The notes: generated by a model not told the origin, from the letters alone. Positions 22,586 through 35,184 are shown, counted from the stretch's first letter. The stretch is DNA of 64,000 bases from Dermatemys mawii (GCA_007922305.1 ML677365.1:19349241-19413240); one strand, 5' to 3'. Made by a program: numbers and translations.

Positions 22586-23273
22586 CGGGTGGGCAAATTA
22601 CTGCCAGATCCGGCCTGTGGGCTCTTCCTAACTGGTCCCGGAGCTTCAGCTGGGGAGGCTGATCTGGCCCCTCCCCTGCAGCCTCAGCAGGCCGTGCGAG
22701 CAGCACTCTGGGGGGGCGGGGGTTCATGGCAGTGTGTCTGGCTCCGGGCCAGACCCACTGTTCTGAGCGGTGGCATGGAAGGAGGCTCAGGCCAGGGTAG
22801 AGGGTTGTATCAGGGGCAGAGGGTCTTGGGGGGGGCGGTCACGGGACGGACAACGGGGGCGTTGGATAGGGCATGGGAGTCCCAGGGGGCCTGTTGGGGG
22901 AGGGAGTGTGGCTAGAGTTCAGGGCAGTCAGGGGACAGGGAACAGGGGGATTGGATAGTCGGTGGAGTCCTGAGGGGGGATAAGGGGGCAGGGTGTCTCA
23001 GGAGGGCGTGATCAGGGAACAAGAAACAGGGGGGCATAGATAGGGGGTGGGGAAGTTAGAGTGGGGGAGTCTCTGGAGGAGGCAATCGGGACAAGGAGTG
23101 GGGTGCTTGGATGGGTCAGGGTTCTGAGAGGAGCAATCAGAGGGTAGAAAGTGGATGGGGATTAGATAGAGGGTGGGACCAGGCTGTTTGGGAAGGCACA
23201 GCCTTCCCTACCCGGCCCTCCACACAATTATGAGCCTCACTGTGGCCCTTGGGCCAAAAAGTTTCCCACCCCG
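22586..23273. mobile_element. hAT-type non-autonomous element with 8-base duplication
   Basis: The 8-base repeat 'gtctatca' at 22578-22585 and 23274-23281 is exact, as hAT transposases produce. The termini 'cgggtgggcaaattac' and 'aaaagtttcccaccccg' are inverted repeats. They match the 'aggggtgggcaaac...' ends of a hAT MITE I know from turtles. The interior is very GC-rich and mostly a minisatellite (22795-23190). It has no transposase, and the 116-residue frame inside it is compositional. Confidence 0.88.
22795..23190 (+). repeat. G-rich minisatellite inside the hAT-type element
   Basis: Diverged tandem units of roughly 70-80 bases repeat the theme 'ggggacagggaacaggggg', 'ttggatagggcatggga' and 'gtcccagggggcctg'. 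The unit boundaries drift and each copy differs, so it is an old array. The many G runs on the plus strand could form G-quadruplexes. Confidence 0.75.
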
Positions 23274-23974
23274 GTCTATCATTTTATTCATTAGCTGTAT
23301 GTTGCCTGAGGCACTCAGGGACATGTTGTGGCAGTATTTTTTATCGTTGCTCACTTGTTCAGTACAGTTTATTTCAATGTCACTTAGAAAAAATAATCAC
23401 TATTAAAAATGTTCTGTTTTTGTTGGACACCTCACAACATCTAAAGTGCCAGCTGTTAATCTGTTTTGTTGCTGCTGTTGTGTTTGGTTTCTAGTTACAC
23501 AAGTTTTATTCTTGTAATTATTTTAGAACGTCTTTTGGGTGGAAAATCTATTGCACTAATTGTCCCACAGAGAGCAGAAAAGCTGAGTTATTCCAAAAAT
23601 ATGTATAACTTTCATGGGGGCATCCACCAGAAAAGGAGAGAGAGAAAGGTAGATGTGCAATTGTCTAAGAGTGGAGTCATACTGTACAGATCATGGCCAT
23701 GTAGGGTAATAGGGAAAGGAAATGGAATGTCCTAAACACAAAATGGCAGACAGCAGCTTCGCTTTCCACCCCATACTTAAAACTGGGGATGCGAATCTTC
23801 CTTAAATGTTAAAGTCAATTGGAGCTACTCGTATCCTGCAGGCAAATACTGCTGTGAGTTTCCAAGGAAGACTTTCAGAAACATAGTGCTTCTATTGTTG
23901 GTCTTTCCGAGCTTGAGAACACTGTGAGCAATAATACATTCTATTTTAACTCCTGTTTCTCCAGAAGGGGGCGG

Positions 23975-24056
23975 GGGTTGATTCTCCTTTCACATTCATC
24001 AGTGTAAATCAGGAGTAACTCCACTGATGTGGTGTTGGAGGAGAAACCAAGGTCTG
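23975..24056. repeat. Old amniote dispersed repeat
   Basis: Reads 'gttgattctcctttcacatt', 'catcagtgtaaatcagg' and 'agtaactccactgatgt'. The 'gtgtaaatcaggagtaactcc' motif is the signature of this family and is well kept here. Confidence 0.7.
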
Positions 24057-24179
24057 TGAAGCATCATCTTTTCAGTGCTTTAAACATCTTTTCTGTAGTA
24101 GTGGTATATTGGACTCTACCATATGTAGATAGGACACCAAGCACAAATCTAAAATGAGGACAATTACAGAGCTTGCCTG

Positions 24180-24600
24180 GTGGTGGTTGTTTTTTTTTCT
24201 CGCCCCATTCTTGCTTCCCACTCCAACCCTACAATGGTGGCTGCTGCTCCTACAAACTCCCATCCTTTAGTGGCTACATCTTTCTCTACCAGCCTGGACA
24301 TCCTTCTTCCACTATGTACCTTCCTCGTGATCTTCCTCCACGTCTGCCTGTTCCCAATGGCTTGTCCGTGCCAGTACACCTTCTATCACCTTCACACCCT
24401 ACCGCTGTGATTTTACACCTGCCTTCATTCCTCTTCCTCCTATGATCTCTCACCCTTTCCTTTTAACATCGCCTTTCTGTGGTGGCTAGTCTTTCTCCAC
24501 TTCAGTCTCTTTTACCATCCTCTTCCCTGAGGAACCCAACACCTCTTTCTCGTTCCCTTTCCCCTGGGAGTTCACTTCACACTTCCAGACTTTTGGGTGC
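24180..24600 (+). repeat. Pyrimidine-rich (C/T) tract
   Basis: The plus strand is dominated by C and T for about 400 bases ('cttcctcgtgatcttcctcc', 'tctttctcgttccctttccc'). This explains the three overlapping short frames here. No protein domain is seen. Confidence 0.6.
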
Positions 24601-24871
24601 TGAACATTGCTAATGTTTTCTTGACACAGCTTTTTATATGGAATTTCCAGCTTTTAAAAAAAAAGAAAAATAATGGAGCAGAAAGAGTGGGGTAGAGTCA
24701 ATTAAAAGAAGCAGCTTCTCTGTCCCAGACTTCAAAGCTCTCTACCTAGGACTGGTGATAGTGGTCTAGGAAATGTTACACTGAAGTACAAGCAATGGGA
24801 GAAATTGAACACACTCCATTCATCCATAAGAGTAATTTCTGCAAATGCTTTATTATTATTATTTAAGGTTT

Positions 24872-24918
24872 TCTCTGTGCTGCTGTAGTAGTTCAGGTGT
24901 AGACAAGCCCTGAATAGG
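24872..24918. mobile_element. MITE end, fragment
   Basis: A short piece with 'ggtgtagacaagccctgaa', the typical right end of MITEs in this window. The other end is not visible. Confidence 0.45.
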
Positions 24919-25221
24919 TGTGCTGCCCCAGTAGAGCTGTGGCAATGCCATCCACCAATTTAACGGATTGGAAAATTGGCTGAATCCATAAGATGTCAGA
25001 CAGTTTTATTATAAACTCTTCCTCCGAGTGCCCCGCTGCCTATTGGTCAGCCAGAGAGTTGCGAATCGACTGGCTTTTGTTCTTCAATCATTTATTTAAA
25101 CCTTGGTCTGGGGTTTCGTGGACATCTTGTTCCATTTCTGACCAAACTCTCTCTCTCTCCCTACTGTTATATAGCAGGAAAATTGTGTTTTCAGTTTGCC
25201 GTGGGTTTGACTGATCTCCTA

Positions 25222-25300
25222 TTCAAGGGGTCAGGAAGGAATTTTTCCCGTCAGAGTCAAATTCTCAGGGACCTAGTAGTTTTTATTCCACCTATTTCAT
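25222..25300 (+). mobile_element. CR1 LINE 3' region fragment
   Basis: Contains 'ggggtcaggaaggaattttt', 'cccgtcagagtcaaattctc' and 'agggacctagtagttttta'. This corresponds to the CR1 3' untranslated segment that reads 'ggtcaggaaggaattttccc ... cagattggcagagaccctgg'. The true 3' end is missing. Confidence 0.6.
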
Positions 25301-25660
25301 AGCTTCTTGGAGATACAGGTTAATTCGGTATAGACACATTTAACCTAGCTGTCTCTCCAGGACGCTATGCAGAAGGCGATTGAGGAATTTATTGGTAGGA
25401 ATTGTATCAATCTTAGTACATTGCAACTTGCAGTCCATCTACAGTACAAACAAAAGGCCAAAGGGCCAGCGGCCAGAAAATAAGAGACATGAGGTTTGGC
25501 TAGTGGATCCCAGGGCTGTGTGAAAAAGGGAAACCTGAAGTCTTTGCAGACTAGGATCTGTCTTTGGTAACATCTGTTCCCTGAAAAATAGAGGGGATTC
25601 GGCAAAGCTAGCTGAATCCTTGGGGAAGGCTGTGGAGAGTCTATCTTGAATTATGGACTA

Positions 25661-26135
25661 TAGCAGTGTTCCTCAAGCTGGGGTCTGCCACCCCTGCTGA
25701 TCAACTCCTCCTCTCCCTCCCAGTGCCTCCTGCATGCTGCGGAACAGCTGTTCCATGGCATGCAGGAGGCACTGGGAGGGAGGGGAAAGAACGGGAGGGG
25801 GCAGAATCATGTCCAGGGCCACCGGCCCCAGTGATCAACTCCTCCCATCCCACCCAGCGCCTCCTGCATACCAGGGAACCGCTGTTACTCAGTGTGGTGA
25901 GGGCACTGGGAGGGAAGTAGAGGAGGGAGGATGGGGATGCTTGGGAGAGGGGGCGAAAAAAGATGGGGAACAGGAGAGGCAGTGGTTGAACGGGGAAGGA
26001 AAGAAGTGGGGCAGGGCCTTAGGGGAAGGTGTGTCGTGAGGGTGGGGCCTGGGGTTGAGTGGGGGACTTGGGGGTCCATGCCAAATTTTAAATCAAAACA
26101 AGAGTTCTTGGGTTACTAAAGTGTGAGAACTGCTA
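25661..26135. mobile_element. hAT-like non-autonomous element with internal hairpin
   Basis: The ends 'tagcagtgttcctca' and 'gtgtgagaactgcta' are imperfect inverted repeats matching the 'cagtgtttctcaaactggggt' type of hAT MITE. I do not find a clean 8-base duplication: 'gacta' and 'gactg' lie just outside. The interior is GC-rich, with a long hairpin at 25715-25780 and a weaker second copy of the same block at 25845-25915. It carries no transposase. Confidence 0.7.
25715..25780. repeat. Perfect 23-base inverted repeat with palindromic loop
   Basis: Arms at 25715-25737 and 25758-25780 are exact complements. The 20-base loop contains the perfect 14-base palindrome 'ggaacagctgttcc' (25741-25754). 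The 66-base unit can extrude as a cruciform. It sits inside the hAT-like element, and it is striking that it stays perfect while the rest of the element has decayed. Confidence 0.93.
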
Positions 26136-26261
26136 GACTGTAACATAGATGTCCTATAAACCCCACACTGGAGCCATTGGTGTGAGGAGATGGGCAAATA
26201 GCACCCCATCACTTGTCAAATTTTAATAACATTGCAGCCTGTCACTTAAAATCTATCCCGT

Positions 26262-26370
26262 ATTCACACCATATTGTAATTTACTCCACCAGAATTCCCA
26301 TTGATTTCAGTGGGGCAATTCCCAAAAGGCTCAATTTTGCAATGTGCTGAGGGCCCTCCACGCTCGTTGA
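26262..26370. repeat. Old amniote dispersed repeat
   Basis: The phrases 'ttcccattgatttcagtgg' and 'ctcaattttgcaatgtgctg' are typical of the family. It continues into 'agggccctcca'. The borders are soft. Confidence 0.6.
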
Positions 26371-29300
26371 CCACAGAAGGAGTTAGGAGAACTCAGTTCT
26401 GGACAGTGTCAAACCCAGAGGAAGGTGCTACTCACTGTGAGGAAGAGTACCAGAATCTAGCTCTGTGGTTTAGTCAGTAATATATTCTTCAGTAATTATA
26501 TTGTTATTTGAGTCAGGTCAGTCTAATTGTGTGAATTCCTTGTATTCTGTTAATACAAGGTGAATATGGATGTTTGTGAATGAGATCAATACACTGTATT
26601 GGCACTATGCATGGTCCAATCTCACCATGTATTTTAATAATGGGAGTTGGATCAGGTTCTATGAGTGGCTTTAAAAAAAGATTTATGGGAAAAAAATGTT
26701 CTGCTTTGGCAATTCACAGCACAAGTCTTTGGGATTGAATTCCCTCCAGGCGGCACACCCCTATGCAAACCTAGCCCCAGTTTTAGTCAATTACATAATG
26801 ACAGTTCTAGTTACAATTTTGTTTATTCTGAAATACAGATTTATTCCTCAAAAGCCAATATTTTATAGGCAGGAAAGAAGAGTGTTTTAGAAAATGGCTA
26901 TACTACCTGCATACTTGCAAAGGCCCCTGGGAGGGTAAGGATCTGTTTTTTCCCAGCTAAGTTGCTATTTCTCCACTCGTTTGATTTCCACTACCACCAA
27001 AAGCCATCCATGTGGTAGCTTCATAAAACTGCAAATTGCAGTTAAGTTCAAATTTCTTAGAGGCATTTCAAGTGCACATTGTAACAGAGTCTTATAACAC
27101 TCTTTCTGCAACATGATTATTATAACAGTCTTCTCTCTGCCTGAATTGCTGGGGAAAAGGCAGATGTGGAAATTATGAGTAATGTAACTGATTATCTTAA
27201 AGGTTTTAAATACCCAAGCTCTCAGCAATCAAGATCTATTTGAGTTCAGAATCTAATAAGTGGTAAATACAATAGATTTCAGTAAGACATTTCATCAAGT
27301 TCTCTGCAGTGCTTTTCCTCCTCTTGCTTTTATGGGCAGCATTATCATCTAATCAGCAGACAAGTTGGAAAATTTTATTGTGACACACAATCATTTTTAG
27401 TTCATCATATTTCTCCTTTCATATGCAGTTGTGATGAGTTTTCTCGTAAAGCACACATTTTCAGAGGTTTTGTCACCATTTCTTTTTAACAGGGAGTAAG
27501 ACACAGAATATTGTTATCCTAGGTTGTTTATTGACAACTAATTTATTGTGTGCCAATGCAATTATTTGCATAAAACACCTAAAATATTGGGGTTTTACAG
27601 TAATGAATTAATTTTAATTATTAATCTGAGTGAAGCCAGAATTTCACATTATGGTTCTGTTTGAAAATGATCATGATATCTCAGTCAGAGAAAACAATCT
27701 TAACACTATTCCATGAGGTCCAGACTCTGATGCCCTAGTTCACATTGACAAAGCTTGTTTATTTTTAAAAGAGCTTACTTAGGAGTTAAAAACACCACTG
27801 CAGAAACTGATACATCATTTCTTTTTCTAGTTCTGTGAAAAGCAAAATATGTTGCAGATCTGCCTCAGATTTTTTTCCCACTTTAATAATACAAAACACA
27901 GAAGATTTTTTTTTTCAAGTAAGACATTTTTTCTGCAAAAAAGGGACTTTTATTTTAAAAAATAGGGAACAAAGATCCGGACAAGGGCATGATTTGTACA
28001 AAGGTAATATTTTCAATTATTTTTTTTTTACTGCAAGCAAAGAAAAACAAATCCTTTTGTTCACTGGTGTGTAGTGAAAACGTTTGCTATTAACCAAATT
28101 CTTACAAATCCATCCCCTCAAAACTCTCCTATTTTGCCTGCAAAAATGTACACTGTGAAACTCTAGGGACCTGATCTGCTCTGCGTGGGAAAATCTTCAT
28201 TACAGAATTAGACCAGGCTGTTGCTTGGGTGTTATCACGAACTCCCTTCCAGTACAGAAACAAAAACCTTTAATTCGAGATAGGTAGTGCTTTCAGCCTG
28301 GGCTAGGTGGAAATGCAAAGCCCAGGTTCCACTTCCACTTTGGATGGTAACCTGCCCATTTTATAGTGAAGATGCAAGCTAAATCATTCACGTTCTGATA
28401 GTCCTCTAGTTCTTTCCCGTAATTCCCTCGCAGCATAAACACTGGAAAAGAATCATAAGTCGGCTGAGCTAGCTGCAGTGCAAAGCACTATGGGATATGC
28501 CACAGGAATCCTAGTGAAACACCCACACACAAGCATGCAGCGCCATTAAGGACAGAAGTTGGGTAGGGTTTTGCAGTGTGAGTGCTCAGACTCAGGTGCT
28601 GATAACCCAGACTAATACTGCGGAGAAGACATACCCTTTCAAATAGCTCTCTTCCTGCAGTTCATGGTATTCTATAGCCCTCATACTACAATTGCTGGTA
28701 TATGGGAAAACCGCTGTATCTGCATGGAGCCCACTAAATTCAAACAATTTAAGACAACAAGGCCTTAATCCTCCAGTTGACAACTTGTGTGTGGGCGGCT
28801 GAATCATTGCAAAGTGCCCAACATGGGTGCAGTAGTCCAGTCATATCCTGTCAATTGCAGGAGCATAGCCTATTGCCGCCAACCATTTGCACTGAAAATC
28901 AAAGTCAGGTTAAATTAAATACGTTATATATTAGGGAAAGTAATCTGCATCATTTAAAGCCTCCTGCACTATGTATCATTGCTCATGGTTTTCTCATTTT
29001 CAGTATTAGTCTTACAATTGAAACCCATGTTTAAACTTTGGCAGGTTGGGATATATAATTGAAGAGTTTGGATTGATTATGAATGTCCAGATTAAGTGAA
29101 TAATTTTGAATTGGTAATTGAGACGGTTAAATAACATCTTTTCCAGCTTATTGTTACTGTATTTCCTAGTGACAAGAATTAAAGCAAACTAAAGAATCTT
29201 TTGGATGCAGTGTTGTTTTTCCATGGATGAGGGATTCCTGACTGGCTTTTTAACTTCAGTTTTTCCAAATAGTTTTTCAGTTATTTAATTTACTCTACAT

Positions 29301-31460
29301 GAAGCCTATTGATTATTCAAGTTGGCAGTCAATTTTATAGGGCACCCCGCTGTTTCTTTGCTTAATGTAGTCAATGATTGTAATTGCTTGATCAGTGCAG
29401 CCCATGAAATAGGTTTTGTGTCTTTTTTACAATGCATTGATGGCTTTATCTGATGCAGTCTTGGCAGGGTCTAGGTTTTACAGCACTATCCTGAACTCCC
29501 AGAGGTCTCTAGATTAATGGCTATGGCTTTCTGTTGGAGCTGCTGATACTGCTCTCCAGAATGTATTCACACATCTGGCATGCCACGCTTGGCAGTTGTG
29601 CCAGCTTTTTGTTGTGCAGTTACAGACTATCTCACTAGTGCCTAGTTAACTGTTTTCACTAAGGGAATGAGATGAAAAAGCCATCCACAGAGCTTCTGGC
29701 ATTCACTCTCTGTAACTGTAATCACATTTTTTTAAAATTTTTCCATTGCACTTTTTTAGGGCCAGTCGATATTTAGAAACAACAAAATACTTATATTATG
29801 AACTCTGGTTTCTTTCTATAAAAGATTCCAAGCTAGTCTTGATTTCCTTTAAACGTATTAACTCCTTCTCTCCAACACACAGCTCTTTTTATCACAAGAA
29901 TAAATACGTGTATTGAAATTGTACCCCAAAGCCTAAAATATCTTTACATCCAAAAAAGATGTCAATGGAAGAGTAATAAAGAGAAATCTCCTGACCTCAT
30001 TATGATTAAAGTGATTCTTTTGCCTTCCATTGTACCATGTTAAATTACTTAGACATAATTTTGTTCAGCTTGCAAGTTAGTATTTCGGATTTGGTAGAAT
30101 TTGAATTGTATTATCAGACGTGTAAAATGTATTCATAATAAGGAGGCCAAGAAAATGTAATGAAATATGCAACACAGGTGCATAAATCCACGGACAATAT
30201 AATTATATAGCACACATAGACCATTTACAATGCCTAAGGTGACATCCTGCCAGAAATGTAAAAGTGTGATAGATTTTGGACCAGCTGTGGTATGAACTGA
30301 TTTCCTCAGTTAAGCTTGACATAGAAGCTGGACATGTGCAGCCTCTATATTAATTCTTTTCTCTCCAGATAGTAAATTGTAAATGCATAATACATCTTTG
30401 TGTAGTAAAGGTCTACTGAGAAGACATCTGGAATACAATACTTAAAATTCCTAGTCTGTCTATTTCACTGAAATCCCAGTTATGTTGGGCAATAACACAA
30501 GAATCACATATACCTATATGCAATATTAATAACCCATGGACCCATGTGTTAACTATAAATAGCCTTCATAAAATCTGTCACTGTGAAAAATAATGAGAAT
30601 AACATGGGCAACACTTCTTACTCTACCAATGTTATTGGCATTGTATCGACATTACTGTTGGATATTTTATTATTCCTGCTGACTTTTAATGCAGTAACAA
30701 TGGAAGCTGTTTGCATTTCTAGGACCCAAACCCACAAAACACTTACGCATGTGGGTAATTTAGCTTATGTTCCTAGTTCCACTGTATTTACATGCTTGAG
30801 TATTTGCAGAATAAAGACCTCAGACAGATGTTCATCTCCCTCAAATATTACATAATAATTTCTTCTATTTTCTTTCATTTGAGGAATATTTCCATTTTAC
30901 CTTCTATGGCATGTTTACCTGCATAAAAACTGAAGTATTTAGGGTTCTTAATATGGAAAATTTTACCCAACTATGAGAAAAGGCAGGGCCTGCAGGACCA
31001 CCCTTAAAGGTGAGTGATTGGAGCAATCAGGATACCAGGGCAGGGCAAATCTATTTTTTTGGTGGTGGTATTTTTTTTTTTTGTTTTGGGGCTCTTTTTT
31101 TTGTCTTTTGCTTTACAATTCAGGATATGCCAAAAATGTTTTCTGCCCTGAGTAAAAGGAGCCATCTTAGAAAATGTTACTAGCAAACAATCAAAAGAAG
31201 CAAATATTGTTCCTTTCAGACACAGGGAAAGGATGCAATTTATCTTTTCAAACCCACAACAATTGCCTTACTTTAAAATCTTGTAAAAAGTATATAGATG
31301 TACACACTAAACATCTGGCTGTTTATCTTTTCTTTCCAGGAAATTAAGATATATATGTGTACTGTGGTTACTGTTGAAAGCATTCCTTTATTTTTTTCCC
31401 TTTAATGGCACAATAAGTAATGATAAAATAATTAATTTAAAAAACAGCTTGAGATGGTCA
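26371..31460. other. Repeat-poor AT-rich stretch, possible regulatory DNA
   Basis: About 5 kb with no clear transposon, exon or RNA gene. Short T/G-rich low-complexity runs lie at 31050-31110. Motif-dense parts include 27510-27580, with a forkhead-like 'ttgtttatt' and the octamer 'atttgcat' at 27564-27571, and 29040-29180. Such stretches in vertebrate gene deserts often hold conserved enhancers. Nothing in a single sequence proves that. Confidence 0.5.
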
Positions 31461-31467
31461 AGGGCAA

Positions 31468-31822
31468 TATGAGGATTAGAGCTAGTCCAAAAATGGGGAA
31501 GAGGAGGGAATCACACACAAATAGTAATTTTTATTCTGTAGATTTTAAAAATGAGTTTTCCTTTATTCAAAAATCATTGTGAAATTTTGTATCAAATTTT
31601 GGGGTTTGAAATATTTCTGTTTTTTGGTTTCCCTGCTTTTTCCTATTTTGGTACTGAGAAAGCGTGGGGCTGTGGAGAGGGGATGAGAAAAAGAAGAAGT
31701 TGGGGGTAAAGGGGCTGAAAAACTAAAATACAATAAATAAATATGAAAAATGAAATGAACATGAAAATTTTTCACACACAAAACAATTTTGAGAAAAGGT
31801 CTTTTTGAAACATTTCTACCAG
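31468..31822. mobile_element. A/T-rich fold-back MITE remnant, second copy
   Basis: The edges 'agagctagtccaaaaatg' and 'acatttctaccagttgtacc' are roughly inverted. The interior alternates 'aaattttgtatcaaatttt' with 'gaaaatttttcacac' and has a central purine-rich block ('gggggtaaagggg'). It is comparable to 17835-18145. Confidence 0.5.
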
Positions 31823-31849
31823 TTGTACCAAGTAGATGCTACCACAAAG

Positions 31850-32265
31850 ACTGATAGGCGCAGATCCACAAAGGTTTAGGGGCACCTAAACCCTAGAACT
31901 AGGTACCTAAATCCCACTTTTAGGCTGAATTGTGATCCATAAAACCTTGCTTGGCAGCCACCCATCCCTGTAGGCTCCTAATCACACTCAGCATCTAAGT
32001 TTTCTAGTCAATGTTCCCTAGGCACCCAGATTTCTGCCTCTGGGCATGTGAACTGCTGTCTTGTCAAGACGTTGCAATCCCTATCTCCCACATAATCTCT
32101 ATCATATGCCTTTAAAATAGGCAGAGGTGAACCTTTCTTCCCCATCTCACCTGTGGGGCCCAATCTGGTGGGCATGTCCTCCAGATTAGGTCCCAGTAAC
32201 AAATCTGGTCTCTTGCGGGGTGGAAAGGAGGGTGAAGTGCTGCTGCTTTCATAACTTTTACCCCA
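31850..32265. repeat. Dispersed repeat with 'aggcacctaaat' blocks
   Basis: Contains 'ggcgcagatccacaaaggt', 'gggcacctaaaccctaga' and 'taggtacctaaatcccac', then 'aggcacccagatttctgcc'. This pattern is common in amniote palindromic repeats. It seems to continue into the tRNA-like palindrome at 32266, so both may be one larger fold-back element. Confidence 0.55.
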
Positions 32266-32512
32266 GTGGTTAGAGAACTCACCTGGGATGTGGGAGACCT
32301 GAGGGAGAGGAAAGGATTTGAACAGTGTCTCGAGAGCACACTCAAACCCCTGAGCTATGGATATTTGGATGGGTTGGGGGCTCCCTAGGTCTCTTCTGTT
32401 GAAGCTGCTCCACTGTGTATAACTAGTAAGAAAGTCACTGGAGTAGGGGGAATGGACCCTGGGTCTCCCACTTCCCAGGTGGATGCCCTAACCTCCAGGT
32501 TATAGAGACTTT
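32266..32512. repeat. Palindromic tRNA-SINE-like repeat, second copy
   Basis: The left arm has 'gtggttagagaactcacc' and 'tgggatgtgggagacc'. The right arm, near 32455-32510, has 'gggtctcccacttcccagg' and 'tggatgccctaacctcc', its approximate complement. The family is the same as at 4462-4765. Confidence 0.65.
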
Positions 32513-32894
32513 GTATACATGATGTCTTAGTTCACAACTGCTGGTGTGTAAATCCTAATGCCTACCAGTGTGTTGTGCACTAACTGGCCCATGTGGACCC
32601 TGTGGGCATGCATTACAATTCCCTACTGGACATTCATGTAGTACTGTTTGAAATGAGAATGTGCTCTAGGGAACTTTTAGTGTTTGCCAGCAGCATCCAC
32701 ATGGGCCAGTCAGTGCACATGACACTGATACACATTAGAATTTACAGCCCAGCTGGAGTGGACTAATGTACTGTCTAGACAAGACCCAAATTCTTCTTTC
32801 TTTCACTCTTGCCCAATGATTCTTTCATTATTTATTCAAAGAGCAACAGCTTCAACATGAGAAACTGAGAAAGACCTCCACCAGACTATCACAT

Positions 32895-34140
32895 AGCTCA
32901 GTGGTTGAATAGCCAGCATGGATTTGTCAAGAACAAATCCTGCCAAGCCAATCTAGTTTCCTTCTATGATAGGGTTTCTGGCCTAGTGGATGTGGGGAAG
33001 CAGTAGACATGGTATATCTTGATTTTAGTTAGGCTTTAAGCATAGTGCCATATGATATTCTCATAAGTGACCTAGGGAAATGTGGTCTAGATGTATAAGG
33101 TGGGTGCATAACTGGTTGAAAGACAGTATTCAAAGAGTAGTTATCAGTTGTTCACTGTCTAACTGGGAGGATGCATCTAGGGGATCCTGCAAAAGTCAGT
33201 ACAGGGTCCAGTTCTATTCAATATTTTCATTAATGGTTTGGATAATTGAGTGGAGAATATATTTATAAACTTTGCAGATGACACCCAGCTGGAAGGGGTT
33301 GCAAGCACTTTGGAGGATAGGATTAGAATTCAAAATAACCTCAACAGATTGGAGAATTGATTTGAAATCAACATGATTCAGTTAAGACGAGTGCAAAATA
33401 CTTCACTGAGGAAGGGAAAATGAAATGCACAGCTATAAAATGGAGAATAACTGGCTAGATTGTAGTACTGGTGAAAAGGATCTTGGGGTTATAGTGAATC
33501 ACAATTTGAACATGAATCAACAACGTGATACAGTTGAGAAAAAAGGCTAAATATCATTCTGGAGTGTATTAACAGAGTGTTGCATTAAGAACTGGTAGGT
33601 AATTGTCTTACTCTACTTGGCACTGGTAAGGCCTCAGCTGGAGTACTGTGACCAGTTCTGGATGTCACACTTTAGGAAAGATGTAGACAAATTGGAAAGA
33701 GTCCAGAGGAGAGCAGCAAAAATAATAAAAGGTTTAGAAAACCTGACCTCTGAAGAAAGATTTAAAAAATTGATCATGTTTAGTTTTGAGAAAAAAGATC
33801 CGATAATAATCTTCAAGTATATTAAGGGCTGTTTTAAAGAGGATAGTGATCAGTTGTTTTCGATGTCCACAGAAGGTATGAGAAGTTGTAACGGGCTTAA
33901 TCTGCAACAAGGGGGAGTTAGGTTAGATATTAAGAAAAACTTTTGAACTGTAGTTAAAACTCTGGAATATGCTTCTAAGGGAGGTTGTGGAATCCCCATA
34001 ATTGGAGGTTTTTAAGAACATGTTGGACAAACACCTGTCAGAGAGAGCCCAGGTATACTTGGTCCTGCCTCAATACAGGGGACTGGACTTCATGACTACT
34101 TGAGAGCCCTTCAAACCCTACATTTCTAGGATTTTGTTAT
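32895..34140 (+). pseudogene. CR1 LINE ORF2 and 3' end, sense, 1.2 kb fossil
   Basis: The longest sense CR1 copy in the window. In order it shows a remnant of the '...QHGFVKNKSCQANL' region (32918-32960), then 'VHNWLKDSIQRVVI' with 'LSNWED' (33106-33172), then 'FADDTQLEG' at about 33273-33299, the catalytic motif. The C-terminal frame at 33617-33946 follows with 'LVRPQLEYCDQFW', 'DVDKLERVQRRAAKIIKG' and 'RLDIKKNF'. The tail at 33960-34135 ends 'aaaccctacatttctagga'. Frameshifts and stops separate the pieces. It lacks the N-terminal endonuclease and is not functional. Confidence 0.88.
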
Positions 34141-34545
34141 AAGATATAACTGTATCTTAATCATGAAATTCAGGTTCACTCTGAATTTCAAAACACACAG
34201 ACTTTTTAACATTTACTTAAATGAAAGCACAGCATCTGGGTCCACTTGAAGAATTCCAGATAGGTAAACTGGTCCAAAAAAGGGCCACGGTATTTGACTG
34301 CTGCTTGATGTTTGCCTACTTAGTGACTGCAAGATGAGACCCCGAGTAAGAACAGACCCATCTCTTTTCCTTAAACTTCAGCCTAATTTATACCAAATTT
34401 TGGCATAGTTTCTGGTTGAGACCAGGAGCAGAACTTCCAAAATACAGTAAGGCTTGAAGCTCCTTTTGTTATCTCTGGCTCAAGCAGAATCAAGAAGTAC
34501 TGGAAGTCTCCATAGAGCCTATTCTCATCCAATGTTGTAGATTTA

Positions 34546-34650
34546 GGGCACGATGCTGATCTCACTTGTACTGGTCTACATCAGGAATAACTCTGCTGAA
34601 GTGAATAGACTTACATCATGTGAAAGTAATGTGAGTTAAACATCAAACCT
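34546..34650. repeat. Old amniote dispersed repeat
   Basis: Reads 'agggcacgatgctgatctc', 'acttgtactggtctacatc' and 'aggaataactctgctgaag', then 'gacttacatcatgtgaaag'. The central part has the 'caggagtaactccactgaag' signature in mutated form. Confidence 0.65.
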
Positions 34651-35184
34651 TGAGGCTTAGAGTTTGGATAAGCTTTCCATCCATACTTTTTGATGCTTAT
34701 CCAAACCAAACTGAAACTGAACTTCTTCAGGTTTGCCCATTACTACTCTAAATGGGGTGTGAAGTTTAGTTTAGGTGTCTTGGACTGGAGTATGAACAAG
34801 ACAAGAAAGAACTGTCAGAAAAGCTTCTATCCCTTTAGTTCCCAGAAAGATGGAAGTGAAGCTACAATATTATTTTGTTGAGAACTCTTTATCTAAAGAG
34901 GGATGACTCACTGCATTCTTGCCCAAAATGTTACTCCTGTAATTGTAAATATTGTACTCAGAATATCAGGATATCACAGAGTTCAAAAATTATCTTTACT
35001 CTTCAAATATTTATACCTAAGAAGCATTACTAAAATAAGAATGCATGATCATTTGGATTTGGTTGCATGCTTATGACATAATTACTTTATTTATAGCTTT
35101 TAGTGCCGAATAGTAACAAGACAAAGAATTTTTTCTTTAAATCAAGGAAGATAGAATGTTAACTGTTAGGCAACTGTGTTTGTG

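Noticed and set aside
22595..22915. 116-residue frame as a gene
   Set aside because: It is the hAT-type element plus its minisatellite. The glycine-rich sequence comes from G-rich repeats.
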